Assembly (NCBI GenBank): GCA_023431285.1 | Contig: JAEYXN010000101.1 | Location: 1-16,045, forward strand | DNA: 16,045 bases | Direction of reading: 5' to 3' | Origin: Bacteroidota bacterium | GTDB taxonomy: Bacteria; Bacteroidota; Bacteroidia; Cytophagales; Cyclobacteriaceae | Shown: one piece after another, positions 1 to 6,759 of the stretch | Numbering within the stretch: the stretch's first letter is position 1 | Layout: every line of letters begins with the position of its first letter | Notes under the pieces: model-generated | Told to the model about the DNA's origin: nothing | Database searches by the model: none | The model's input: the letters and a program-made list of their open reading frames with translations, nothing else | Position numbers and translations under genes: made by a program

Positions 1-486
1 GAATACAACTACGAACTATACACCGAAACAATCTACGGTTATTATATCGATCCGGCGTGGGATTCCTTCGGGTCGGAGACGCTATACGTTAAAGTACTTT
101 ACACAGATTACAACATCGGTTTTACTGTCATTGAGCTCATCGGAGAATGGAACGACGCCATTAATAATGACATCATGACACTCAAAAGAAACCTGCTGGA
201 ATATTTCCTGAATGAAGGCGTCAGCAAGTTTATCCTTATTGGTGAAAATGTGATGAATTTTCACGGATCGGATGACTCATATTACGAAGAATGGTTCGAA
301 GAAGTTGAAGACGGGTGGATCGCCGCCGTATCCTTTCCGGAATTCGTGCAGGAAGAATTCAGAAAATACCGTATCGACCAGTACATCAACATGGGCGGTT
401 CACTTCAGGTAGAAAAATGGCGTACAATGTTACCGTTGAATTTCTTCGACCATGTGAATCAACTCATTCAAAGAAGACTCAACTGA
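1..486 (+). CDS. Conserved-looking hypothetical protein, 5' end outside window
   Basis: Reading frame 1 is open from the first base to the TGA at 484-486, giving 161 residues with the N-terminus missing. The frame continues upstream of the first internal ATG at 175, so that ATG is probably not the start. The fragment is acidic and rich in aromatic residues (many Tyr, Trp, Phe, Glu). It has no membrane segment, signal peptide or cysteine pair that I can see. It reads like a soluble alpha/beta protein, but I do not recognise the family and assign no function. Its last 19 bp overlap the 3' end of the convergent SprT-like gene. The long open frame and biased composition make it a real gene; its identity is open. 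Confidence 0.7.
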   Translation, partial: EYNYELYTETIYGYYIDPAWDSFGSETLYVKVLYTDYNIGFTVIELIGEWNDAINNDIMTLKRNLLEYFLNEGVSKFILIGENVMNFHGSDDSYYEEWFEEVEDGWIAAVSFPEFVQEEFRKYRIDQYINMGGSLQVEKWRTMLPLNFFDHVNQLIQRRLN

Positions 487-1094
487 ACATTATTGACGAG
501 AGCATCACTGGGAACCAGGTAACTCCGCTTTGATTTTAGTTCGACACAAATGATCCGTGTCCTGCGGAGTTTCCCTTTCTTGAAAAATCTTTTTTGAAAC
601 TGGAATATACTTCCTTCAGGAAGTTGGGAGAGTAAAATAAACTGACTTGCATTTCTATCGAACTTCCTGAGCACTTCTATGAGTCGCGGGTCGGCATAAG
701 AGCTGGCTTTCGGATTGATCATGTGTCGGCGGAGCTCGTGCAGCACTTCCTCCGGAAAGATATTCTCCCACATCACCGGGATCATCAGATCTGTGAATGT
801 ACTCTTCCACTCCTCCCCATGCGGATCCACTTTGTTTCCTAACCTTAGATACACACGCAGATGAGCGACCTCGTGTATATAAGTCTGAAGGAACAGATAA
901 GGATTCAGGTCGTTGTTCAGCGTGATCCGCGGATGACTCTTACTCCCCTTACTGGTGAAGTCGCCAACCTTGCTGTTACGACTGCGCGTTACCTTCAGCT
1001 CGAAAGGGGTTTCCTTCCATAATTGAAAGCAATACTCCACCGACGCTGGCGGCAAATGGTTTTGTAAGGTTGAAAGAATCTGATTGGTCGTCAC
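468..1094 (-). CDS. SprT-like zinc metallopeptidase domain protein
   Basis: This 208-residue protein carries a zincin signature, HEVAH at residues 74-78, where the two His bind zinc and Glu is the catalytic base. A likely third His ligand sits in PHGEEWK at 91-97. This arrangement is typical of the SprT/Spartan-like family. The C-terminal region (about 157-205) has the LPEGSIF and KKGKLRRTR stretches I associate with Bacteroidota members. It has a single Cys there, so it lacks the C-terminal zinc ribbon of E. coli SprT. No signal peptide is visible, so it is probably cytoplasmic. The start is GTG at 1094: the frame is open back to a TGA near 1175 but holds no other ATG, GTG or TTG. The substrate is unknown; DNA-protein crosslink proteolysis is known for eukaryotic Spartan and is only a family-level guess here. 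It overlaps the convergent upstream gene by 19 bp. Confidence 0.85.
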   Translation of the reverse strand: MTTNQILSTLQNHLPPASVEYCFQLWKETPFELKVTRSRNSKVGDFTSKGSKSHPRITLNNDLNPYLFLQTYIHEVAHLRVYLRLGNKVDPHGEEWKSTFTDLMIPVMWENIFPEEVLHELRRHMINPKASSYADPRLIEVLRKFDRNASQFILLSQLPEGSIFQFQKRFFKKGKLRRTRIICVELKSKRSYLVPSDALVNNVQLSLL

Positions 1095-1140
1095 TGCTAT
1101 GATCTCACTGCACTTATCGATGAGCTCCGGCCACCAAAAT

Positions 1141-1170
1141 AAAAAAGGCTTTAGATATTCTAAAGCCTTT
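1141..1170 (-). terminator. Rho-independent terminator of the small lipoprotein gene
   Basis: A perfect 12-bp inverted repeat (1144-1155 with 1159-1170) encloses a 3-nt loop. Read leftward it is followed by a run of six T and then ATTTT. It begins 19 bp after the lipoprotein stop codon. The plus-strand direction has only three T after the stem, so it acts mainly leftward, insulating the sprT-like gene from upstream transcription. Confidence 0.9.
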
Positions 1171-1189
1171 CATTGAAATCGTGCAAAGA

Positions 1190-1378
1190 CTACTTGGCGA
1201 TAGTCGTGTCGACAGGCACAACAGTCGCTGAATCCGTAGCTGTAGTGTCGATGATAGGAGCTGGATCCGACACGGTCATTGTGTCTAGACCTGCATCAGC
1301 CTTATCGGCCTTCTGGCCGCAGGATACAACTGCTACGGCGAAACCACAGACGAAAAGAAATGCAACAAGTTTTCTCAT
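1190..1378 (-). CDS. Small predicted lipoprotein, 62 aa
   Basis: The N-terminus is a classic lipoprotein signal: Met-Arg-Lys, a hydrophobic core (residues 4-18) and the lipobox VVSC with the lipidated Cys at position 20. The mature part is only about 43 residues, dominated by Thr, Asp, Ala and Val, with no recognisable domain. I chose the ATG at 1378 rather than an upstream ATG at 1438. The upstream version would place 20 extra residues before the signal peptide and would start upstream of the -7 promoter element at 1401-1408. The gene has its own promoter and a strong terminator, so it is probably a single-gene transcript. Its role is unknown; it is probably an envelope lipoprotein tethered by its lipid with a flexible, low-complexity tail. 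Confidence 0.75.
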   Translation of the reverse strand: MRKLVAFLFVCGFAVAVVSCGQKADKADAGLDTMTVSDPAPIIDTTATDSATVVPVDTTIAK

Positions 1379-1400
1379 AGTTAGAAGGGTTAATGTGCGA

Positions 1401-1408
1401 CAAAGATA
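1401..1408 (-). promoter_or_regulatory. Bacteroidota -7 promoter element for the lipoprotein gene
   Basis: Read leftward the bases are TATCTTTG, a full match to the TAnnTTTG element used by the Bacteroidota primary sigma factor. It lies 22 bp before the ATG at 1378, leaving a short untranslated leader. No clear TTG -33 element is seen at the usual spacing. Confidence 0.65.
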
Positions 1409-1446
1409 GACGTAACGCCTCTGATAGCTTGCGCACACATACCAAA

Positions 1447-2757
1447 TTATTTTTTCTTGAAGATCAATCGCACCGGTACACCCTCAAAGGTGAAGTGCTC
1501 GCGAATCTTGTTCTCGAGAAATCTTTCGTAAGAAGGTTGAATGTATTGAGGAAGATTACAGAAGAATGCAAACGATGGAAACCGCGCTCCAACCTGTGTT
1601 ACATACTTTATCTGAATGTGTTTTCCCTTCATCGATGGTGGCGGATAATGCTGAATCTCACGAAGCATTATGTCATTAAGCTGAGACGTTGGAATCTTCT
1701 TCGTCTTGCTTTCAAACACCTCAACAGCCTTCTCAATTACCTGGAATATCCTTTGTTTTTCCAAAACAGAGCCGAAAATGATGGGGATGTAATCGATTGG
1801 AGCAAGCTTCTCCATGATTTGCTTCTTGAACTTATCCGAGGTTTTTGAATCCTTTTCGATAAGATCCCACTTGTTAACCATGATCACAATGCCCTTACCC
1901 TGACGATGTGCGAGACTGATCAAATTAACATCCTGTGCTTCCATACCACGCTCCGCATCAAGCACAACGATACACACATCACTCTCTTCCAACGCTCTTA
2001 ATGAACGAAGAACAGAATAGAACTCGACATCGTCGCGAACCTTACCCTTCTTACGAACACCCGCGGTATCGACAAGAATAAAGTTCTTACCATACATTTT
2101 GTAATGAGAGTGGATAGCATCTCTTGTCGTTCCAGCTTCATCGGTAACGATACTTCTATCCGTGCCAAGCAACGCATTGAGCAGCGATGACTTTCCAACG
2201 TTTGGTCTTCCGACGATTGTGATCTTTGGAATGCCTGCATCCGGATCCTCTACACCTTCCGAAGGGAAAGTAGCTACCACCGCATCAAGGAGTTCGCCCG
2301 TTCCACTTCCGTTTTCCGATGATATCGGAAAAATTTCAGCATCCAGTCCCATAGCATAGAACTCGTTTGCCAGCATGTGCTTATCCGGCGTATCCGCTTT
2401 GTTGGCAGCGATGAAGATCGGCTTTTTCGACGCACGAAGAATGTTCGCGAATTCCTTATCGAATCCTGTAAGACCATCTCTGCAGTCCACCATAAAAATC
2501 ACAGACGACGCTTCATCGATTGCCAGTTGAACCTGCTTGCGTATCTCTGATTCGAACTTGTCTTCAGATCCGGTAACATACCCTCCGGTATCGATTACCG
2601 TGAAGAATTTCCCGGTCCATTCCGCGTAGCCATAGTGTCTGTCACGGGTGACACCCGGCATGTCATCCATAATAGCCTGCCGTTTTTCGATCATCCGATT
2701 GAAGAATGTCGATTTGCCGACATTCGGCCTTCCTACAATTGCAACAATATTTGCCAT
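1447..2757 (-). CDS. der: Ribosome-assembly GTPase Der (EngA)
   Basis: At 436 residues this has the full Der layout: two tandem GTPase domains and a C-terminal KH-like domain. Domain 1 shows G1 GRPNVGKS (9-16), G3 DTGG (56-59) and G4 NKAD (119-122). Domain 2 shows G1 GRPNVGKS (183-190), G3 DTAG (230-233) and G4 NKWD (295-298). The KH-like part covers about 354-436. Der is a cytoplasmic GTPase required for maturation of the 50S ribosomal subunit. Length is normal and all nucleotide-binding motifs are intact. It starts 23 bp after the era stop codon on the same strand, so the two are likely cotranscribed. No hairpin terminator is seen after its stop, and the lipoprotein promoter lies just beyond it. 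Confidence 0.98.
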   Translation of the reverse strand: MANIVAIVGRPNVGKSTFFNRMIEKRQAIMDDMPGVTRDRHYGYAEWTGKFFTVIDTGGYVTGSEDKFESEIRKQVQLAIDEASSVIFMVDCRDGLTGFDKEFANILRASKKPIFIAANKADTPDKHMLANEFYAMGLDAEIFPISSENGSGTGELLDAVVATFPSEGVEDPDAGIPKITIVGRPNVGKSSLLNALLGTDRSIVTDEAGTTRDAIHSHYKMYGKNFILVDTAGVRKKGKVRDDVEFYSVLRSLRALEESDVCIVVLDAERGMEAQDVNLISLAHRQGKGIVIMVNKWDLIEKDSKTSDKFKKQIMEKLAPIDYIPIIFGSVLEKQRIFQVIEKAVEVFESKTKKIPTSQLNDIMLREIQHYPPPSMKGKHIQIKYVTQVGARFPSFAFFCNLPQYIQPSYERFLENKIREHFTFEGVPVRLIFKKK

Positions 2758-2780
2758 TGCTTACTTAATTTTTTAACCGT

Positions 2781-3668
2781 TCAATCCAGGTAACCGAATT
2801 GACGCAACTTGAATTTTTCCTTCCGCCAGTTTTCAGCAACCTTAACGTGGGTTTCAAGAAAGACTTTCTTTACAAAAAACTGTTCCATGTCTTTGCGCGC
2901 TTCCGTTCCGACTTTCTTCAGGAGACTTCCGCCTTTGCCAATAACGATTCCCTTCTGTGAATCTCTTTCGACATATATCACGGCGCGTATGCGAATAATG
3001 TCTTTTTCTTCTTTGAAAGATTCAATCCCAACCTCACAGCTATACGGTACCTCCTGCTCATAATTGAGAAATATTTTTTCACGAATGATCTCCGAAGCAA
3101 AAAACCTTTCTGTTCTGTCGGTGTATTCATCCTCAGGAAAGTAGGGCGGATGAACCGGTATGTCCTCGATGATAGCAGGCAATACTTTTTCTACTCCATT
3201 TCCATTTAGTGCCGACACCGGGATAATGGAGCGCACGTTGCCGAGATGCGACTTCCAGTAGGCAACTTTCTCCTCCAGCTTCGAAGCCTTTATCAGATCA
3301 GATTTATTGATAACAAGAACGATGGGCGTGGTAAATTTTGAGAATCGCTCGAATGTTTCTGGTTCGTATGTATCCTCCACGGTAACAACTAGAAGGATAA
3401 CATCCGCGTCCTGCAGAGACACCTTCACGTAGCTCATCATTGCTTCGTGCAGCGAATATTTAGGCTCAAGAATTCCGGGTGTGTCGGAGTAGACGATCTG
3501 GTAATTCGCGCCATTTATGATGCCCATGATGCGATGGCGGGTGGTTTGAGCTTTGGAGGAGATGATGGAAACATTTTCTCCAACCAGCTTATTCATAAGC
3601 GTGGACTTCCCGACGTTGGGTTTTCCAACGATGCTTACAAATCCAGACTTAAATGTTTGCTCTCCCAT
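2781..3668 (-). CDS. era: Ribosome-assembly GTPase Era
   Basis: The 295-residue protein has one GTPase domain, G1 GKPNVGKS (15-22), G3 DTPG (62-65) and G4 NKSD (121-124). A KH domain follows with the loop GIVIGKGGSLLKK at 240-252. This is the standard Era layout and length. Era binds the 3' end of 16S rRNA through its KH domain and acts in 30S subunit maturation. The start ATG at 3668 gives the expected short lead-in before G1. It lies about 35 bp after the tRNA terminator. I could not find a good TAnnTTTG element in that gap, so transcription may come partly by readthrough from the tRNA promoter or from an atypical promoter. A 10-bp palindrome sits in the leader at 3687-3696. der follows in the same direction. 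Confidence 0.97.
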   Translation of the reverse strand: MGEQTFKSGFVSIVGKPNVGKSTLMNKLVGENVSIISSKAQTTRHRIMGIINGANYQIVYSDTPGILEPKYSLHEAMMSYVKVSLQDADVILLVVTVEDTYEPETFERFSKFTTPIVLVINKSDLIKASKLEEKVAYWKSHLGNVRSIIPVSALNGNGVEKVLPAIIEDIPVHPPYFPEDEYTDRTERFFASEIIREKIFLNYEQEVPYSCEVGIESFKEEKDIIRIRAVIYVERDSQKGIVIGKGGSLLKKVGTEARKDMEQFFVKKVFLETHVKVAENWRKEKFKLRQFGYLD

Positions 3669-3702
3669 ACCATCTAATTTCGGGCAGTTTTAAAACCCGG
3701 TC

Positions 3703-3729
3703 AAAAAAAAAGGCGAACAAAGTTCGCCT
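3703..3729 (-). terminator. Rho-independent terminator after tRNA-fMet
   Basis: A perfect 8-bp inverted repeat, AGGCGAAC (3711-3718) with GTTCGCCT (3722-3729), has a 3-nt loop. Read leftward it is followed by a long uninterrupted T tract (3703-3710, joining the stem end). It starts 5 bp after the mature 3' end of the tRNA, so it ends the tRNA transcript and lies between the tRNA and era. Confidence 0.92.
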
Positions 3730-3733
3730 CTAG

Positions 3734-3806
<73 letters not shown>

Positions 3807-3888
3807 ATATATTTTTGATCCTCCGGCATCTCCGAAGTTGTTTTCTGCCTTTTCAACCGCTTCTGAACAATTAATCAGCAACGGAGTG

Positions 3889-3918
3889 CAAAAATAGCCC
3901 TTATCCTCCAGAAAGCAA
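3889..3918 (-). promoter_or_regulatory. Bacteroidota promoter for tRNA-fMet
   Basis: Read leftward there is a TTG (3918-3916), 19 bases of spacer, then TATTTTTG (3896-3889). This matches the TTG-N19-TAnnTTTG pattern of the Bacteroidota primary sigma factor. It lies about 80 bp before the mature tRNA 5' end, predicting a 5' leader to be removed by RNase P. It is the best-formed promoter in the window. Confidence 0.75.
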
Positions 3919-4108
3919 GGCGTTCCATGAAAAAACATTCTAATTTAAAAATGGGGCAGCCGCACGCCGAAGCAGGACGGGTGACATTTTTTATTAATCG
4001 TTATTAATGAGCAACGATCTGATGGTAGATTCCTGCCCGCTTTTCAGGCAGATCAAAAGATGTAGCTTAAGCAACTTTGCACGGCGTTTAAACCGTTAGA
4101 CAACAAAT
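3919..4108. other. Divergent intergenic region between tRNA-fMet and the response regulator gene
   Basis: No gene is supported here. It must hold the promoter of the rightward response regulator gene, but I find no full TAnnTTTG on that strand. The nearest is CAACTTTG at 4072-4079 (first base wrong, no TTG at the usual spacing), 29 bp before the ATG. The region holds a helically phased direct repeat at 3991-4008 and an inverted pair ATCGTT (3997-4002) / AACGAT (4013-4018). It also holds a short inverted repeat CTGCC / GGCAG around 4033-4050. Confidence 0.5.
3991..4008. repeat. Two direct TTATTAAT repeats with 10-bp period
   Basis: TTATTAAT occurs at 3991-3998 and again at 4001-4008, two bases apart, so the copies fall on the same face of the helix. 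They sit about 100 bp upstream of the response regulator start. Such spacing can mark a dimeric regulator site, but AT-rich intergenic DNA can produce it by chance. Confidence 0.45.
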
Positions 4109-4474
4109 ATGAGAAAGGTTCTACATGTAGAGGATGATCCTGTCAATGCAATGATAATGGGCAAACTGCTCAGTTTGGAGTTCAACCTGTCGCAGGTTAC
4201 TGACGGTGAATCATGCCTCACGCTTATTGAGAAAGAACATTTTGACATTATCCTCATGGATGTGAATCTGGGGCAGGGCAAGATGAACGGCACTGACACA
4301 TTAAAGAAGATCAAGCAACATCCGGAGTATAAAGACGTCCCCGTGATTGCTATCACCTCCTATTCTTTTCCGGAAGATGAGGATGAACTTCTAAACCAGG
4401 GATTTGATGATTACTTCGCAAAGCCGGTTGAATTCTCGAAACTTATTGACCGGATCAATCAATACTTGCCGTAA
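4109..4474 (+). CDS. Single-domain response regulator (receiver only)
   Basis: This 121-residue protein is one receiver domain with no output domain. The acidic pocket is Glu8-Asp9-Asp10, the phosphoacceptor is Asp51 in ILMDVNL, the switch Thr is Thr83 and the conserved Lys is Lys105 in FAKPVEF. All key residues are intact, so it should accept phosphate. The early VEDDPVNAMIM stretch resembles receiver domains of hybrid histidine kinases more than DNA-binding regulators. It probably acts as a phosphorelay shuttle or through protein contact, CheY/Spo0F style. The cognate kinase is not in the window. A DUF3667 gene follows after 42 bp. An extra loop after the phosphorylation site (GQGKMNG, about 55-61) fits that hybrid-kinase type. 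Confidence 0.93.
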   Translation: MRKVLHVEDDPVNAMIMGKLLSLEFNLSQVTDGESCLTLIEKEHFDIILMDVNLGQGKMNGTDTLKKIKQHPEYKDVPVIAITSYSFPEDEDELLNQGFDDYFAKPVEFSKLIDRINQYLP

Positions 4475-4516
4475 TCCGTTAACTTCCGGTCTTCTCCTCA
4501 ACAATATTCCACGGAT

Positions 4517-5479
4517 ATGGATAAGACGTTGCCCTTCGCCGAGGCAGCGGTGGAAGCTGAAGAAGGTTCCGGCCGCTCCAATTCCAACAACTGCCTTAAT
4601 TGCAGCACGCCACTGGTCGGCGTTTACTGTTCACATTGCGGTCAGAAAGACATTCCTCCCCGCCAGGCCTTCGGAGAATTGATGATCAACTTCGCCTCCT
4701 CCTTCTGGAGCTTCGAATCCAAGTTCTTCTCGTCAATCAAAACAATGGCTCTTCGCCCGGGCAAAATGGCAAAGGAATACACCGAGGGAAAGCGGGAGCG
4801 TTATTTCCATCCGGCCCGAATGTATGTATTCATCAGCTTCGTCTATTTTCTTTTGTTAGGCATTCTTCCAGACGGTGAGCAAGATCCTTATAAGAAAGAG
4901 TACGGCGACCCGGAAAAGTATTCGAAGGGATGGAAGTATGATAATGTCGTTGGCGGATACTCTTCCTTGGAACAATACGACAGCGCGCAAAGTGCACTCC
5001 CTGCTGCACAGCGCGATGGGACATTAAAACGTAAGCTCTACACCAGAATTTTCGCGGTGCATAGAAAGTACTCTCAATCCGGAACTCATTTTGGAACAGA
5101 TTTCAAGACCCACTTCACCGCCAATGTGCCGAAGATGTTTTTTATTCTTCTGCCGATCTTCGCTTTGCTTCTCAAACTGTTTTACATCAGGCGCGACTTC
5201 TACTACTCCGAACACCTCGTCTTTTCGATATACTACTACAATTTCTTCTTCCTTGCAGGATGCGTATACATGCTTCTTAACCTCGTTCCGGTAATCAATT
5301 CATTTGTCTGGGTAATCGGCGTCTGGGTCGCTGCCTACTTAGCTTTCGCGCTGAAGAGGATGTACGGTCAATCTTGGGGTAAGACCATTCTGAAATTCTG
5401 CACTTTCGTTCTCGTTTTTTCGTTTTGCATATTGTTTAGTCTAGCAACCAATGCCGTTATTACGCTGCTGATAATTTGA
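4517..5479 (+). CDS. DUF3667 family membrane protein with N-terminal zinc ribbon
   Basis: The 320-residue protein opens with a variable acidic stretch, then a zinc-ribbon knuckle pair, CxxC at 26-29 and CxxC at 38-41. A conserved block follows at about 51-105 with the motif RPGKMAKEYTEGKRERY (80-96), which I recognise as DUF3667. Membrane segments are likely at about 102-117, 206-223, 236-256, 262-280 and 293-318. A polar region of roughly 85 residues lies between the first and second. No biochemical function is established for the family that I know of. It lies 42 bp after a receiver-only regulator and 8 bp before rarA, so cotranscription is likely. Family assignment rests on remembered motifs rather than a search. 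Confidence 0.85.
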   Translation: MDKTLPFAEAAVEAEEGSGRSNSNNCLNCSTPLVGVYCSHCGQKDIPPRQAFGELMINFASSFWSFESKFFSSIKTMALRPGKMAKEYTEGKRERYFHPARMYVFISFVYFLLLGILPDGEQDPYKKEYGDPEKYSKGWKYDNVVGGYSSLEQYDSAQSALPAAQRDGTLKRKLYTRIFAVHRKYSQSGTHFGTDFKTHFTANVPKMFFILLPIFALLLKLFYIRRDFYYSEHLVFSIYYYNFFFLAGCVYMLLNLVPVINSFVWVIGVWVAAYLAFALKRMYGQSWGKTILKFCTFVLVFSFCILFSLATNAVITLLII

Positions 5480-5487
5480 GAATCTGA

Positions 5488-6750
5488 ATGGACTACAATT
5501 CACCGCTTGCTGAACGTATGCGTCCGACTACGCTTAATGAACTCGTGGGTCAGGAGCATCTAACGGGACCAAACGGCGTCATAAGGAAGGCGATTCAATT
5601 AGGAAACATCCCCTCGATGATTTTGTGGGGACCACCCGGCGTCGGGAAAACTACTATCGCCAATATCCTAGCCCACGAAGTAAAAAAACCTTTCTATACG
5701 TTAAGTGCTGTCAGCGCCGGTGTGAAAGATGTGCGTGAAGTGATCGAAAAGGCGAAGCATTCCCCCCGGTCCATCCTGTTCATTGACGAAATACATCGTT
5801 TCAATAAATCGCAGCAGGATGCATTATTAGGAGCTGTTGAGAAGGGTACGATTACTTTAATCGGCGCAACCACAGAGAATCCATCTTTTGAAGTCAATGC
5901 GGCTCTCTTGTCGCGTTGTCAGGTTTACATTTTGAAAGCTCTCGATGAAGAAAAACTTCTGCGGCTCGTAAACCAGGCTCTTTCCAACGACAAAGTTCTC
6001 AACGACAGGACTATCGAAATCAAGGAACACGCCGCGCTTCTGAATATTTCCGGAGGTGATGGCCGGAAACTTCTTAACCTCCTTGAACTTATTGCTGATG
6101 CCACTGAAGGAGACGTGATCATTACAGATGAACTTGTAATGCACCTCGCCCAAAAGCATATCGCCATTTATGACAAAAGTGGAGAGCAACATTATGACAT
6201 CATCTCTGCGTTCATCAAATCAATTCGCGGAAGCGACCCGAATGCGGCCGTGTACTACCTTGCACGTATGGTGGAAGCGGGGGAAGATGTGAAATTTATC
6301 GCGCGGAGAATGGTCATTCTTGCCTCCGAAGACATTGGTAACGCAAACCCGACGGCGTTGGTAATCGCAACCAATACGTTTCAGGCAGTGAATGTGATAG
6401 GTTATCCTGAAGCCAGAATTATCCTTTCGCAATGCGCCGTCTATCTGGCAAGCTCACCGAAAAGCAACGCCAGCTATATGGCGATTGAAAATGCATTGCA
6501 CACTGTGCATCAAACCGGCGATCTTCCCGTACCGTTGAATATCCGTAATGCCCCTACCAAGCTGATGAAGAATCTTGATTATGGTAAAGGCTACAAGTAT
6601 TCTCATGACTTCGAGAATAACTTTGCCCTACAGGAGTTCTTACCGGAAAAGATCAAAGGGAAGAAGTTTTATGATCCAGGGAAAAATCCAAGAGAAGATG
6701 AACTACGGAAATACCTGCGAACACTCTGGAAAGAAAAGTATGGATATTGA
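5488..6750 (+). CDS. rarA: Replication-associated recombination ATPase RarA (MgsA)
   Basis: At 420 residues it matches RarA/MgsA, the bacterial relative of eukaryotic WRNIP1/Mgs1. The AAA+ core has Walker A GPPGVGKT (48-55), Walker B ILFIDE (96-101) followed by IHRFNKSQQDALL, sensor 1 IGATTEN (125-131) and the arginine-finger region LSRC (141-144). The helical C-terminal half (about 250-420) contains the motifs SFIKSIRGSDPNAAVYYLAR-type and LASEDIGNANP typical of the family tetramerisation region. RarA acts at stalled replication forks and binds SSB. Length and motifs are normal. It begins 8 bp after the DUF3667 stop and is followed 9 bp later by the VWA gene, so it sits inside a likely operon rather than standing alone. 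Confidence 0.96.
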   Translation: MDYNSPLAERMRPTTLNELVGQEHLTGPNGVIRKAIQLGNIPSMILWGPPGVGKTTIANILAHEVKKPFYTLSAVSAGVKDVREVIEKAKHSPRSILFIDEIHRFNKSQQDALLGAVEKGTITLIGATTENPSFEVNAALLSRCQVYILKALDEEKLLRLVNQALSNDKVLNDRTIEIKEHAALLNISGGDGRKLLNLLELIADATEGDVIITDELVMHLAQKHIAIYDKSGEQHYDIISAFIKSIRGSDPNAAVYYLARMVEAGEDVKFIARRMVILASEDIGNANPTALVIATNTFQAVNVIGYPEARIILSQCAVYLASSPKSNASYMAIENALHTVHQTGDLPVPLNIRNAPTKLMKNLDYGKGYKYSHDFENNFALQEFLPEKIKGKKFYDPGKNPREDELRKYLRTLWKEKYGY

Positions 6751-6759
6751 TTAATTGAA

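Noticed and set aside
1379..1438. Upstream extension of the lipoprotein to an ATG at 1438
   Set aside because: It would bury the signal peptide behind 20 residues and would start upstream of the -7 promoter element.
1393..1848. 151-codon rightward open frame over the 3' half of der
   Set aside because: It is antisense to intact, motif-complete der and resembles no protein family.
4072..4079. CAACTTTG as the response regulator promoter
   Set aside because: The first base of the -7 element is wrong and no TTG lies at suitable spacing; it is mentioned only as the nearest candidate.
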